A program made the translations under genes and the position numbers. The notes under the pieces were generated by a model. The model searched no databases. It was not told the DNA's origin and saw nothing but the letters and a program-made list of their open reading frames with translations. Below, piece after piece: positions 40,594 to 48,880 of a DNA stretch of 64,000 nt. Source of the DNA: Nocardioides sp. CFH 31398. Its GTDB lineage: Bacteria; Actinomycetota; Actinomycetes; Propionibacteriales; Nocardioidaceae. The stretch spans positions 62,001 to 126,000 of the forward strand of contig NZ_JAKUHT010000001.1 of the NCBI RefSeq assembly GCF_022436705.1, given 5' to 3'. Every line of letters starts with the position of its first letter. The stretch's first letter is position 1.

Positions 40594-42201
40594 CTACCCG
40601 TCCGCGAGCTCGTCGGAGTGGTCGCGCACGAGCTGGCCCGCGGCGCGCAACCCGGGCCCGAGGACGTGGTCCTCCTCGGCGTCGGGCAGCAGCTCCGCCG
40701 CCGCGTCGTACAGGCGGCGGGCGGGGCAGTCGGCGAGCCGCTCCGGGGCGATGCGCAGCGCGCGGACGGCGGTCAGCAGCTCCACCCCGAGCAGGTCGGA
40801 GGTCAGTCGCGACAGGTCGTCGGTGGCGAGCGCGCCCTGGGTGGAGAAGCTCGCGTGCTCCTCCAGCCCCAGCGACACGACCGCGTGACCGGTGCTGGTC
40901 GGCAGCGTCAGCCCACGGGCGCGCGCCAGCAGGTCGGCGGCGACGTACTCCACGATCATCAGCCCCGAGCTGTCCGCCGGCCCGGCGGCCAGGAACGCCC
41001 GGAGCCCGGTGAGGTCGGGGTTGAGCAGGGCGGAGGTCCGCGAGACCGACAGCGACAGCACCGCGTACGTCGCCGCGCGGGTCGCGTCGAGCGCGGCGGC
41101 GAGCCGCTGGGTGTGGAACTGGCCGTGGTGCAGCGCTGAGACGTCGACGAGGATCGGGTTCTCCGCGGCCGCGCCGATCTCCGCGGTCAGGGCTCGCTCC
41201 GCCGCCGCGATCGCCTCCATCAGCGGCGCGTGGACCTGCGGCAGCGAGCGCAGGCTGAACGGGTCCTGGATCCGGCTGTGCTCCCGGCGGGCCGACGGGT
41301 CGTCGAGCCCCAGCAGGTGCCGCATCCGCGCCGCGACCCGCACCGCTTCGGGGTCGTCCTTGCCCGCGTGGACCCGGGCGTCGTACGCCTCGGCGGCCCC
41401 GCGCAGCGCGAGGTGCGACAGCGCGCCGACGACCTCGGCGGTCCGCGACAGCCCGACGATCCGGCGGACGGCGAGCGACCCCACGGCGGCGGTGATCGCG
41501 CTGGAGGAGAGGAAGGGCAGGCCGTCGCCGGAGACCGCGGCGACCGGGGGGATGCCGCCGGAGCGCCACGGCAGCTCGCCCACCAGGGTCAGCCCGAGCT
41601 GCGCCAGCCCACTGAGGTCGGAGGTGCCGAGCGCCCCCAGCGGCCGGATCGACGGCACGGCGCGCTCGCGCAGCGCCGCGGCGAGCGCCTCGACGAGCGA
41701 GGGGTGGACGCCGGAGCTGCCGCGCAGCAGCTGGTGGAGCCGGATGAGCATCGCCGCCCGCGCGGTGGGCTCGTCGAGCTCGGGCCCGAGCCCGGCGGCG
41801 TGGCTGCGCCACAGCCGCAGGGTGTGGGTGCCGTGGGGTCGGACGCCGACCCCGCCGGGCGCCTCGTCGTTCGTCATGGGCGCCGGGGTGCCGGGCAGGT
41901 CGACGCTCTCGTCCTCCGCCACCGCGACGTGGCGCAGCGCGCCCACGCCGGTCGTCAACCCGTAGACGGCCCCGGCTGCGCGGGCCGAGGCGAGCGCGCC
42001 GTGGCCGCGGACGACGGGGGCCAGGGCGGCCTCGTCGAGGCTCAGGTCGACGACCGGGTCGTCGTCCGGCCCGGCGTGCGCGAAGGTCGCGACGAGGTGC
42101 GGCCCGAGCCCCGGGACGGCGACCGGCCGGGCGGGCGCGGGGCGCCTCCGCGCAGGACTCGGGGGACCGGCGCTGGCGGGGGAGCGGTGACGACCTTCCA
42201 C
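40594..42201 (-). CDS. HAL-family lyase paralogue with Thr-Ser-Asp in place of the MIO motif
   Basis: A 535-aa protein of the aromatic amino acid lyase fold. The catalytic Tyr loop AVYGLTTGVGALR, IQDPFSLRSLPQVHAP, HHGQFHTQRLA and the LEEHASFST region are recognisable. The MIO position reads GALGTSDLSGLAQLG, i.e. Thr-Ser-Asp, so the Gly needed for cyclisation is missing. The INGT Asn is Ser (FLSSSAITA). The residue-30 N-terminal extension is Ala/Pro/Arg-rich, so the true start may be later than GTG 42201. It is convergent to the cupin (12-base gap) and divergent from the quaternary-amine transporter, 113 bases away, suggesting shared regulation. Confidence 0.85.
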   Translation of the reverse strand: MEGRHRSPASAGPPSPARRRPAPARPVAVPGLGPHLVATFAHAGPDDDPVVDLSLDEAALAPVVRGHGALASARAAGAVYGLTTGVGALRHVAVAEDESVDLPGTPAPMTNDEAPGGVGVRPHGTHTLRLWRSHAAGLGPELDEPTARAAMLIRLHQLLRGSSGVHPSLVEALAAALRERAVPSIRPLGALGTSDLSGLAQLGLTLVGELPWRSGGIPPVAAVSGDGLPFLSSSAITAAVGSLAVRRIVGLSRTAEVVGALSHLALRGAAEAYDARVHAGKDDPEAVRVAARMRHLLGLDDPSARREHSRIQDPFSLRSLPQVHAPLMEAIAAAERALTAEIGAAAENPILVDVSALHHGQFHTQRLAAALDATRAATYAVLSLSVSRTSALLNPDLTGLRAFLAAGPADSSGLMIVEYVAADLLARARGLTLPTSTGHAVVSLGLEEHASFSTQGALATDDLSRLTSDLLGVELLTAVRALRIAPERLADCPARRLYDAAAELLPDAEEDHVLGPGLRAAGQLVRDHSDELADG

Positions 42202-42314
42202 GCCCGGAGCCTAGGACTGCACGGTGGTTGGGTACTCGCGTGGTTTGATCTGGTTCGAACAAGCACGAGCCGCCCACTCCGGCAGGGGAGCGGGTGCCCC
42301 CGAGGAGGACGGCA

Positions 42315-43385
42315 GTGATCGAGTTCGTCGACGTCGTGAAGACGTTCCCCGACGGCACCACGGCCGTCGACCACCTGGACCTCACGATCCCGGACGGCGC
42401 CATCACCGTCCTGGTCGGCCCGTCGGGCTGCGGCAAGACCACGTCGCTGCGGATGATCAACCGGATGATCGACCCGACCTCCGGGCAGATCCGCATCGAC
42501 GGCAAGCCCGTCGGCGACTCCGACCCGGCCGAGCTGCGCCGAGGCATCGGCTACGTCATCCAGGCCGCCGGCCTGTTCCCCCACCGCACCGTGGTCGACA
42601 ACGTCGCCACGGTGCCGGTCCTGGCGGGGACGCCGAAGAAGAAGGCCCGCGCGCACGCCCGCGAGCTCCTCGACCGCGTCGGGCTCCGCCCCGAGCTCGC
42701 CGACCGCTACCCGGCCCAGCTCTCCGGCGGCCAGCAGCAGCGCGTCGGCGTCGCCCGCGCCCTCGCGGCCGACCCGCCGGTGATGCTCATGGACGAGCCG
42801 TTCTCGGCCGTCGACCCCGTCGTCCGCGACGACCTGCAGCAGGAGTTCCTCCGCCTGCAGGGCGAGCTCGGCAAGACCATCGTCATGGTCACCCACGACA
42901 TCGACGAGGCGATCAAGCTCGGCGACCACGTCGCCGTCTTCGCCGAGGGCGGCAAGCTCGCCCAGTTCGCGCCGCCGGACCAGCTGCTCGCCGACCCCAC
43001 CGGCGACTTCGTCGCCGGCTTCGTGGGCCGCGACCGCGGCTACCGCGGATTGTCCTTCACCACCGCCGAGCACCTGCCGGTCGAGCCCGCCGACACCGTC
43101 GTCGAGGGCCTGCGCCTGGCGGTCGACGGCGACGGCCGCGCCCTGGGCTGGGACGGCGACGGCTCGACCCGCCTCCCGACCGAGGGCACCTTCACCGCCT
43201 CCGACACGATGCGGCGCGTCACCGACCTGGCGATCCTGTCGCCGGCGGGCGCCGCCGTCCGCGTCGACGCCTCGGGTCGCGTCGACGGCCTGGTCCGGCA
43301 CGCGACGGTCGCCGAGCACCTCCGCGAGCGTCAGATCGAGCGGCTGCGCGGGCACGGCCGGTCCACCGCGGGTGCCGAGGGCTGA
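42315..43385 (+). CDS. Quaternary-amine-type ABC transporter ATPase (OpuCA/ProV-like)
   Basis: A 356-aa ATPase. Walker A is GPSGCGKTTSL, the signature is LSGGQQQRVGVARAL, Walker B is PVMLMDEPFSAVDP and the switch His is VTHDIDEA. FPDGTTAVDHLDLTIPDG and the C-terminal single CBS-like region (TMRRVTDLAILSPAG...) place it in the QAT family that imports glycine betaine, carnitine, choline and, in EgtUV, ergothioneine. GTG 42315 has a strong GAGGAGGA ribosome site at 42302-42309. First gene of a five-gene operon. The 42202-42314 gap holds the divergent promoter region; no clear dyad seen. Confidence 0.93.
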   Translation: MIEFVDVVKTFPDGTTAVDHLDLTIPDGAITVLVGPSGCGKTTSLRMINRMIDPTSGQIRIDGKPVGDSDPAELRRGIGYVIQAAGLFPHRTVVDNVATVPVLAGTPKKKARAHARELLDRVGLRPELADRYPAQLSGGQQQRVGVARALAADPPVMLMDEPFSAVDPVVRDDLQQEFLRLQGELGKTIVMVTHDIDEAIKLGDHVAVFAEGGKLAQFAPPDQLLADPTGDFVAGFVGRDRGYRGLSFTTAEHLPVEPADTVVEGLRLAVDGDGRALGWDGDGSTRLPTEGTFTASDTMRRVTDLAILSPAGAAVRVDASGRVDGLVRHATVAEHLRERQIERLRGHGRSTAGAEG

Positions 43386-43388
43386 GCC

Positions 43389-44057
43389 GTGGAGTTCTTC
43401 TCCGACCTGGTGGAGTACCTGGAGATCAACTACTCCACGGTGCTCCAGGCCATCACCGACCACCTCTACATCGGGCTCGTGCCGGTCGTGATCGCGTTCG
43501 TGCTGTCGCTGCCCCTGGGCTTCCTCGTCGTCCGCTACTCGTGGCTGCGGGTGCCGCTGCTGACGCTGTCGAGCGTGCTCTACACGATCCCGTCGCTCGC
43601 GCTGATCCTCGTCATCCCGGGCATCCTGCAGACCAACATCCTCGACCCCAACAACGTGGTCATCGCGCTGACCATCTACGGGCTCGCGCTGCTGGTGCGG
43701 ACCACGGCCGACGGCCTGTCCTCGGTCGACCCGCTCATCGTCCAGGCGGCCACCGCCATGGGCTACAAGCCGGTGCGCCGCTGGTTCGCCGTCGACCTGC
43801 CGCTCGCGCTGCCGGTCGTCCTGTCGGGCCTGCGGGTCGCCACGGTCGCCTCGGTGTCGATGGCCAGCATCGCCGCCCTCGTCGGCATCGGGGGCCTCGG
43901 GCAGCTCTTCACCCGCGGCTTCCAGCTCGGCTTCTACCCGCCGCCGATCGTCATCGGGCTCGTGCTCTCGGTGGCCCTCGCCGTCCTCGCCGACCTCGTC
44001 ATCGTGCTGGTCCAGCGGGCCGTCACGCCGTGGACCCGACTGCGACAGGGGGCCTGA
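43389..44057 (+). CDS. QAT-type ABC transporter permease 1
   Basis: A 222-aa membrane protein with five to six helices and the coupling-helix region ATAMGYKPVRRWFAVDLPLALPVVLSGLRVA (EAA-loop equivalent). TIPSLALILVIPGIL is the conserved helix of OpuCB/ProW-type permeases. GTG 43389 lies three bases after the ATPase stop. It would form the translocation channel together with permease 2. Confidence 0.93.
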   Translation: MEFFSDLVEYLEINYSTVLQAITDHLYIGLVPVVIAFVLSLPLGFLVVRYSWLRVPLLTLSSVLYTIPSLALILVIPGILQTNILDPNNVVIALTIYGLALLVRTTADGLSSVDPLIVQAATAMGYKPVRRWFAVDLPLALPVVLSGLRVATVASVSMASIAALVGIGGLGQLFTRGFQLGFYPPPIVIGLVLSVALAVLADLVIVLVQRAVTPWTRLRQGA

Positions 44058-44058
44058 C

Positions 44059-44820
44059 GTGGGCGGCTACTTCTCCTACCTGCTCGACGGCGCGAACTGG
44101 ACCTTCGAGTCCAACGGCTTCTTCACCCGCATCCTCGAGCACCTCGGCTACACCGCGGTCGCCGTCCTGGTCGCCGCGGTCATCGCGTTCCCGATCGGGC
44201 TGCTGATCGGGCACACCAACAAGGGCGCGTTCTTCGCGATCAACCTCGGCAACGCGGCCCGCGCCGTCCCGACCATCGGCATCCTCTTCCTCGTCCTGGC
44301 CCTCGCCGGGCTGGGACTCGTCCCCGTCATCGCGGCGCTCGTCGCCCTGGCCGTCCCGCCGATCCTCACCACGACGTACGCCGGCATCCGGTCGGTCGAC
44401 CCCGCCGTCGTGGACGCCGCCCGCGGCATCGGCCTGCGCGAGAAGCAGATCGTCACCCAGGTCGAGCTGCCCGTCGCGCTGCCGATCATCATGGGCGGCC
44501 TGCGCAACGCCGTCCTCCAGGTCGTCGCCACCGCCACCATCGCGGCGTACGTCGGCCAGGGCGGGCTCGGCCGCTACCTCTTCAGCGGCCTCGCGCTGCG
44601 CGACTACCCCCGCGTCGTCGCCGGCTCCGTCCTCGTCGCCGTCCTCGCCGTGCTGCTGGACCTCGCCATCTCCGGCATCCAGCGGCTCCTCGTCTCGCCG
44701 GGCACCGACGGCCGCGCCGCGAAGCGCCGCGCCAAGGGCTCCGGCGCCAAGCGCGGGGACGACGGCACCACCGCCGTCCTCGCGAGCACCGGGGGAGCCG
44801 AGCCCGGCTCCTCCCCCTGA
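44059..44820 (+). CDS. QAT-type ABC transporter permease 2
   Basis: A 253-aa membrane permease homologous to permease 1: GNAARAVPTIGILFLVLAL, the EAA-like loop DAARGIGLREKQIVTQVELPVALPIIMGG, and AAYVGQGGLGRYLFSGLALRD. It has an extra ~40-residue charged and Gly-rich cytoplasmic tail (GRAAKRRAKGSGAKRGDDG). GTG 44059 starts one base after the permease 1 stop. Two non-identical permeases, as in OpuC/YehWXY-type systems, imply a heterodimeric channel. Confidence 0.93.
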   Translation: MGGYFSYLLDGANWTFESNGFFTRILEHLGYTAVAVLVAAVIAFPIGLLIGHTNKGAFFAINLGNAARAVPTIGILFLVLALAGLGLVPVIAALVALAVPPILTTTYAGIRSVDPAVVDAARGIGLREKQIVTQVELPVALPIIMGGLRNAVLQVVATATIAAYVGQGGLGRYLFSGLALRDYPRVVAGSVLVAVLAVLLDLAISGIQRLLVSPGTDGRAAKRRAKGSGAKRGDDGTTAVLASTGGAEPGSSP

Positions 44821-44864
44821 CCCCGACCCGACCCACAGCTGTCCAGAACCGAGAGGCACCCGTC

Positions 44865-45815
44865 ATGCGCCGTACCCGCTCCACCTACCTCCTCGCCGCG
44901 AGCGCGCTGCTCGCCGGCGCCACCCTCACCGCCTGCGGCTCCGACGACGGCGGCAGCGGGGGCGACCCCCTGTCCGGCGGCGGGGGCGACGGCGACACGT
45001 CGACCATCACCGTCGGCTCGGCGAACTTCCCCGAGAACGAGCTGCTCATGCAGATGTACGGCCAGGCGCTCGAGGACGCCGGGGTCGACGTCGAGTACCA
45101 GCCCAACATCGGCGCCCGCGAGGTCTACCTCGAGGCGTTCGAGAACGGCGAGATCGACCTGCTGCCGGAGTACAACGGCGCGCTGCTGTCGTACCTCATC
45201 GCCCCCGACCTCGTCCCCGAGGACGTCACCGACCCCGACCAGGTCTACGACGCCCTCCAGGACGTCCTGCCCGAGGGCAGCCAGACGCTGCCGCAGTCCG
45301 AGGCGGAGGACAAGGACACCCTGACGGTCACCCAGGAGACCGCCGAGGAGTACGACCTGGCCTCCATCGCCGACCTGGAGCCGGTCGCCGACCAGCTCGT
45401 CGTCGGCGCCGGCCCGGAGTTCGAGGAGCGCTTCCAGGGCCTCGTCGGGCTCGAGGAGGTCTACGGCCTGCAGTTCGAGGAGTTCCGCGCGCTGGACGCC
45501 GGCGGTCCGCTGACCAAGGAGGCGCTGGAGAGCGGCGACATCGACGTCGCCAACATCTTCTCGACCGACTCGGCCATCACCGAGAACGACTGGGTCGTGC
45601 TCGAGGACCCCGAGAACCTCTACCTGGCGCAGAACATCGTGCCGCTCATCCAGTCCGAGGCCGTGACCCCGGAGGTCGAGGAGGCGCTCAATGCCGTCTC
45701 GGAGGCGCTGACCACCGAGAACCTCACCGAGTACCTCGCCATGGTCCAGCTCGACAACGCCGACCCGTCGGTGGTCGCCGAGCAGTTCCTGAACGACGAG
45801 GGCGTCACCTCGTGA
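44865..45815 (+). CDS. QAT-type substrate-binding lipoprotein 1
   Basis: A 316-aa binding protein. The signal peptide ends with lipobox LTAC, followed by a Gly/Asp-rich tether. The OpuAC-type domain shows GSANFPENELLMQMYGQALED, NIGAREVYLEAFENGEIDLLPEYNGALLSYL and DVANIFSTDSAI. Tyr/Phe residues in these stretches could form the aromatic cage that holds a trimethylammonium group, as in related proteins. ATG 44865 follows GAGAGG. The next gene is a close paralogue that overlaps by four bases. Confidence 0.93.
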   Translation: MRRTRSTYLLAASALLAGATLTACGSDDGGSGGDPLSGGGGDGDTSTITVGSANFPENELLMQMYGQALEDAGVDVEYQPNIGAREVYLEAFENGEIDLLPEYNGALLSYLIAPDLVPEDVTDPDQVYDALQDVLPEGSQTLPQSEAEDKDTLTVTQETAEEYDLASIADLEPVADQLVVGAGPEFEERFQGLVGLEEVYGLQFEEFRALDAGGPLTKEALESGDIDVANIFSTDSAITENDWVVLEDPENLYLAQNIVPLIQSEAVTPEVEEALNAVSEALTTENLTEYLAMVQLDNADPSVVAEQFLNDEGVTS

Positions 45816-46747
45816 CCCGCGCCGCCGTCGTCGGTGTCGCCGTGAGCCTCCTCGCCGGAGGTCTGCTGTCCGCGTGCGGCTCCGACGACGGCGGCGACCC
45901 GCTCGCCTCCGGGGGAGGGGACAACGACGCCGGCAGCATCACCGTCGGGTCGGCGAACTTCCCGGAGAACGAGCTGTTGATGCAGATGTACGGACAGGCG
46001 CTGGAGGACGCCGGGGTCGAGGTCGAGTACCGACCGAACATCGGCGCCCGCGAGGTCTACCTCGAGGCGTTCGAGCAGGGGTCGATCGACCTCCTGCCCG
46101 AGTACAACGGCGCCCTGCTCGCCTACCTCGTGGCCCCGGACCCCGTGCCGGACGACGTCAACTCCTCGGACGAGGTCGACGAGGCGCTGCAGGGAGTGCT
46201 GCCCGAGGGCAGCGAGACCCTCGAGCGGTCGACCGCGGAGGACAAGGACACCCTGACCGTCACCCGCGAGACGGCCGAGGAGTACGACCTCCGGTCGATG
46301 GCCGACCTCGAGCCGATCGCCGACCAGCTCGTCCTCGGGGCCAGCCCGGAGTACGAGAACCGCTCCGAGGGCCTGCCCGGCCTGCGCGAGGTCTACGGCC
46401 TCGAGTTCGAGGAGTACAAGCCGCTCGACTCCAGCGGCCCGCTGGTCAAGCAGTCGCTGCTGAACGGCGACGTCGACGTCGCCAGCGTCTTCTCCACGGA
46501 CTCCTCGATCGTCGAGAACGACTGGGTTGTGCTCGACGACCCGGAGAACCTGTTCGCCGTCCAGAACATCCTGCCGCTGATCCGCTCCGACGCCATCACC
46601 CCCGAGGTCGAGGAGGCACTGGACAACGTGTCCGAGGCGCTCACCACCGAGAACCTCACCGAGTACCTCGCCGAGGTGCAGCTCGACAAGGCGGACCCGG
46701 CCGTCGTCGCCGGGGACTTCCTGTCCGAGCAGGGCGTCACGGGCTGA
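45812..46747 (+). CDS. QAT-type substrate-binding lipoprotein 2
   Basis: A 311-aa paralogue of binding protein 1, estimated by eye at about two-thirds identical, with lipobox LSAC and the same blocks (GSANFPENELLMQMYGQALED, DLLPEYNGALLAYL, DVASVFSTDSSI). GTG 45812 overlaps the upstream stop. Two binding proteins on one transporter suggest two related ligands or two affinities. It differs around VEYRPNIG and EEYKPLDSSGPL, which may affect selectivity. Last gene of the transporter operon. Confidence 0.92.
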   Translation: MTRAAVVGVAVSLLAGGLLSACGSDDGGDPLASGGGDNDAGSITVGSANFPENELLMQMYGQALEDAGVEVEYRPNIGAREVYLEAFEQGSIDLLPEYNGALLAYLVAPDPVPDDVNSSDEVDEALQGVLPEGSETLERSTAEDKDTLTVTRETAEEYDLRSMADLEPIADQLVLGASPEYENRSEGLPGLREVYGLEFEEYKPLDSSGPLVKQSLLNGDVDVASVFSTDSSIVENDWVVLDDPENLFAVQNILPLIRSDAITPEVEEALDNVSEALTTENLTEYLAEVQLDKADPAVVAGDFLSEQGVTG

Positions 46748-46751
46748 GGTC

Positions 46752-47120
46752 GTGGTGGGCGAGCCTGACGCCACGGTGGGCGAGCCTGACCCCACGGTGG
46801 TCGAGCTTGTCGAGACCGTCGCCGTGTCGTTCGTCGAGCAGCTCGCGGCTGTCGCCGCGGTGGACCCGGCAGTGCTGCGGCCCCTCGTCGAGAGCGGCCT
46901 GATCCAGGGTCTGATGGACCAGGACGGCCGCGCGCGGTTCGTCCTCGACGAGGCCGTCCCGGGGCCCGACGAGCTGCGGGCCCTCGGCGTCGAGCCCGGC
47001 CGGGACTACGACCCCGGTGACGTGCCGTCCTCCTCGTGGACCCCGGACCCCACGGACGACAACGGGGACCACGGTCCCTGGTCGCGGTGGACGATGACCT
47101 GGCCCCCCTCGTCGTCCTGA
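46752..47120 (+). CDS. Doubtful small hypothetical protein
   Basis: An open frame of 122 codons, GTG 46752 to TGA 47118-47120. The first ~22 codons are made of repeat sequence, so a real gene would start later (no good later start seen). The middle part (FVEQLAAVAAVDPAVLRPLVESGLIQGLMDQDGRARFVL) looks protein-like, with helix-like periodicity and a balanced composition. No family recognised. It lies between the transporter operon and a DinB-like gene. Confidence 0.35.
   Translation: MVGEPDATVGEPDPTVVELVETVAVSFVEQLAAVAAVDPAVLRPLVESGLIQGLMDQDGRARFVLDEAVPGPDELRALGVEPGRDYDPGDVPSSSWTPDPTDDNGDHGPWSRWTMTWPPSSS
46754..46817. repeat. Short tandem repeat ending in a REP-like core
   Basis: Two 21-base units containing GGTGGGCGAGCCTGAC are followed by GGTGGTCGAGCTTGTCGAGACC, given here as GGTGGTCGAGC (46796-46806) plus TTGTCGAGACC (46807-46817). 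They resemble the short form of the dispersed element. Confidence 0.7.
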
Positions 47121-47152
47121 GGCCCGGTGACCTCGCCTGCGAGCATCAGCAG

Positions 47153-47638
47153 GTGACCCCGACGTACCCGGACCGCGACCTGACCCTCGAGTGGCTGCGC
47201 GCCAAGCGCCGTCACGTGGAGCGTGTCTTCGACGGGCTGACCGAGGAGCAGGCGCGTCGCCCGGTGCTGCCGTCGGCCTGGGCGCCGCTCGCCGTCGTCC
47301 GCCACCTGGCGCTGGACGTCGAGCGCTGGTGGTTCAGCCGCGTCCTCGCCGGGGACGACGTGTGGCTGCCCGTCGGTCGGGAGGGATGGACCCTCGACGA
47401 GCCCACGACGGTCGAGGCCGAGCTCGCGGCGTACCGCGCCGAGTGCGCCCGCTCCGACGAGGTCGTGCTCGCCACCTCGCCCGACGCGGCGCCGCGCTGG
47501 ACCGACGACGGCCGCGTCCCGCACGACGACGCCCGCGAGATCCTGCTCCACGTGCTCGTCGAGACGGCCACCCACGCGGGCCACCTCGACGCCGCCCGAG
47601 AGCTGATCGACGGCCACCAGCGGCTCGTCCTGGACTGA
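47153..47638 (+). CDS. DinB/DUF664-type four-helix protein
   Basis: A 161-aa protein of the DinB/YfiT-like four-helix bundle family, some of which act as bacillithiol or mycothiol-dependent transferases. The metal-binding histidines are in VVRHLALDVERWWFSRVL and ETATHAGHLDAARELIDG (HxxxH-like spacing typical of DUF664). The N-terminus DLTLEWLRAKRRHVERVFDGLTEEQ is also typical. GTG 47153 has AGCATCAGCAG upstream, a weak ribosome site. Reaction unknown; mycothiol is the probable thiol in this host. Confidence 0.82.
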   Translation: MTPTYPDRDLTLEWLRAKRRHVERVFDGLTEEQARRPVLPSAWAPLAVVRHLALDVERWWFSRVLAGDDVWLPVGREGWTLDEPTTVEAELAAYRAECARSDEVVLATSPDAAPRWTDDGRVPHDDAREILLHVLVETATHAGHLDAARELIDGHQRLVLD

Positions 47639-47713
47639 GCGGCTCGCCCGACCAGGGTCGGCCGTCCTCCGCGAGCAGGTGTACGCCGGCCCCCGCGGTG
47701 GAAGGGTGAGCCC

Positions 47714-48757
47714 ATGACCGCCGCACCCATGCGCCGCCGGACGCCGCTGCCGGGCATCAGCTCCCGCGCGTGGGAGCACCCCGCCGACCGCGGTGCGCTG
47801 GTGGCGCTGCGGAAGCTGAAGGGGTTCGACACCGTCCTGAAGGCGGTCGTGGGACTGGTGAACGAACGGGCGGTGCGGCTGGCCTACCTCGGCAGCGCCG
47901 TCCGCGTGGACGAGCGGCAGTTCCCCGACCTGCACTACGCCCTGCTCGACGTCGCGAGCGTCCTCGACGCGACGGGGGAGGGGAGCGCCCTCGGCGAGAC
48001 CCTGCCCGAGATATTCGTGGTCGCCGACCCGAGCATCAACGCCTTCACGATCGGCATCAAGAGGCCGTTCATCGTGCTCACCAGCGGACTGGTCGCGCTC
48101 CTCGACTCCGACGAGCGTCGCTTCGTGGTCGCCCACGAGCTGGGGCACGCGCTCAGCGGCCACGCGCTCTACCAGACCCTGCTGATGCGGCTGATCTCGC
48201 TGAGCGGCGTCCTCGGCTCGGTGCCGGTGGGTGGGCTGGCCGTCCGCGCCATCGTCGCGGCGCTGAACGAGTGGTCGCGCAAGTCCGAGCTGTCGGCCGA
48301 CCGCGCCGCGCTGCTGGCGACGCAGGACCCGGCCGTCGCGCTCCGCGTCCACATGCAGAGCGCCAGCGGCGGCCACCTCGCCGACCTGGACCCGACGTCG
48401 TTCCAGGCGCAGGGCCAGGAGTACCTGGGTGCCGGGGGCCTGCGGGACTCCGTGCTGAAGATGATGCTGGTCGAGAACGCCAGCCACCCGTTCGCCGTCG
48501 TGCGCGCGGCCGAGCTCCGGCGCTGGGTCGAGTCCGGCGAGTACGCCCGCTTCGTCGGCGGCGGCTACCCCCGCCGCGTCGACGACGCGGAGGCGACCAT
48601 GACCGACGCGGCGAAGGACGCCGCCGCGAGCTACACCGAGGCGTTCGGCAACGCCACCGACACGATCGGCGGCCTCGTCCACGACGTCGCCGGGTACGTC
48701 GGGACCGCCAAGGTCTGGCTCGACGAGCAGCTGCGCAAGCGCCGCGGCGGCTCCTGA
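47714..48757 (+). CDS. M48-family zinc metalloprotease
   Basis: A 347-aa peptidase. The zinc site is VVAHELGHALSGH (HExxH), with the third ligand Glu in RKSELSADRAALLA. PSINAFTIGIKRPFIVLTSGLVALLDSDE is the conserved region before it. There is one moderately hydrophobic segment (LISLSGVLGSVPVGGLAVRAIVAAL) that may associate with the membrane. The C-terminal ~100 residues are helical and Ala-rich. ATG 47714 follows GAAGGGTGAG. Resembles HtpX-like and other bacterial M48 proteases of unknown targets. Confidence 0.87.
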   Translation: MTAAPMRRRTPLPGISSRAWEHPADRGALVALRKLKGFDTVLKAVVGLVNERAVRLAYLGSAVRVDERQFPDLHYALLDVASVLDATGEGSALGETLPEIFVVADPSINAFTIGIKRPFIVLTSGLVALLDSDERRFVVAHELGHALSGHALYQTLLMRLISLSGVLGSVPVGGLAVRAIVAALNEWSRKSELSADRAALLATQDPAVALRVHMQSASGGHLADLDPTSFQAQGQEYLGAGGLRDSVLKMMLVENASHPFAVVRAAELRRWVESGEYARFVGGGYPRRVDDAEATMTDAAKDAAASYTEAFGNATDTIGGLVHDVAGYVGTAKVWLDEQLRKRRGGS

Positions 48758-48846
48758 GGCGGCCCGCTCCGGCCCGCTCCGGCGGGTGATCGGCGCTGCC
48801 GTCGGTCCCGGTCCCCACCGCCGACGCGCCGACGGCTCGTCCTGGC

Positions 48847-48880
48847 TTGCCAGCAAAGCCGAGCAAGTTACTCTACTTTG
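48847..48880 (+). promoter_or_regulatory. Leaderless promoter of amidohydrolase copy 2
   Basis: TTGCCA (48847-48852), a 16-base spacer, then TACTCT (48869-48874), then six bases (ACTTTG) before ATG 48881. A CAAAG...CTTTG pair brackets the -10 region. The remaining part of 48758-48846 is GC-rich with no other signal. Confidence 0.65.
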
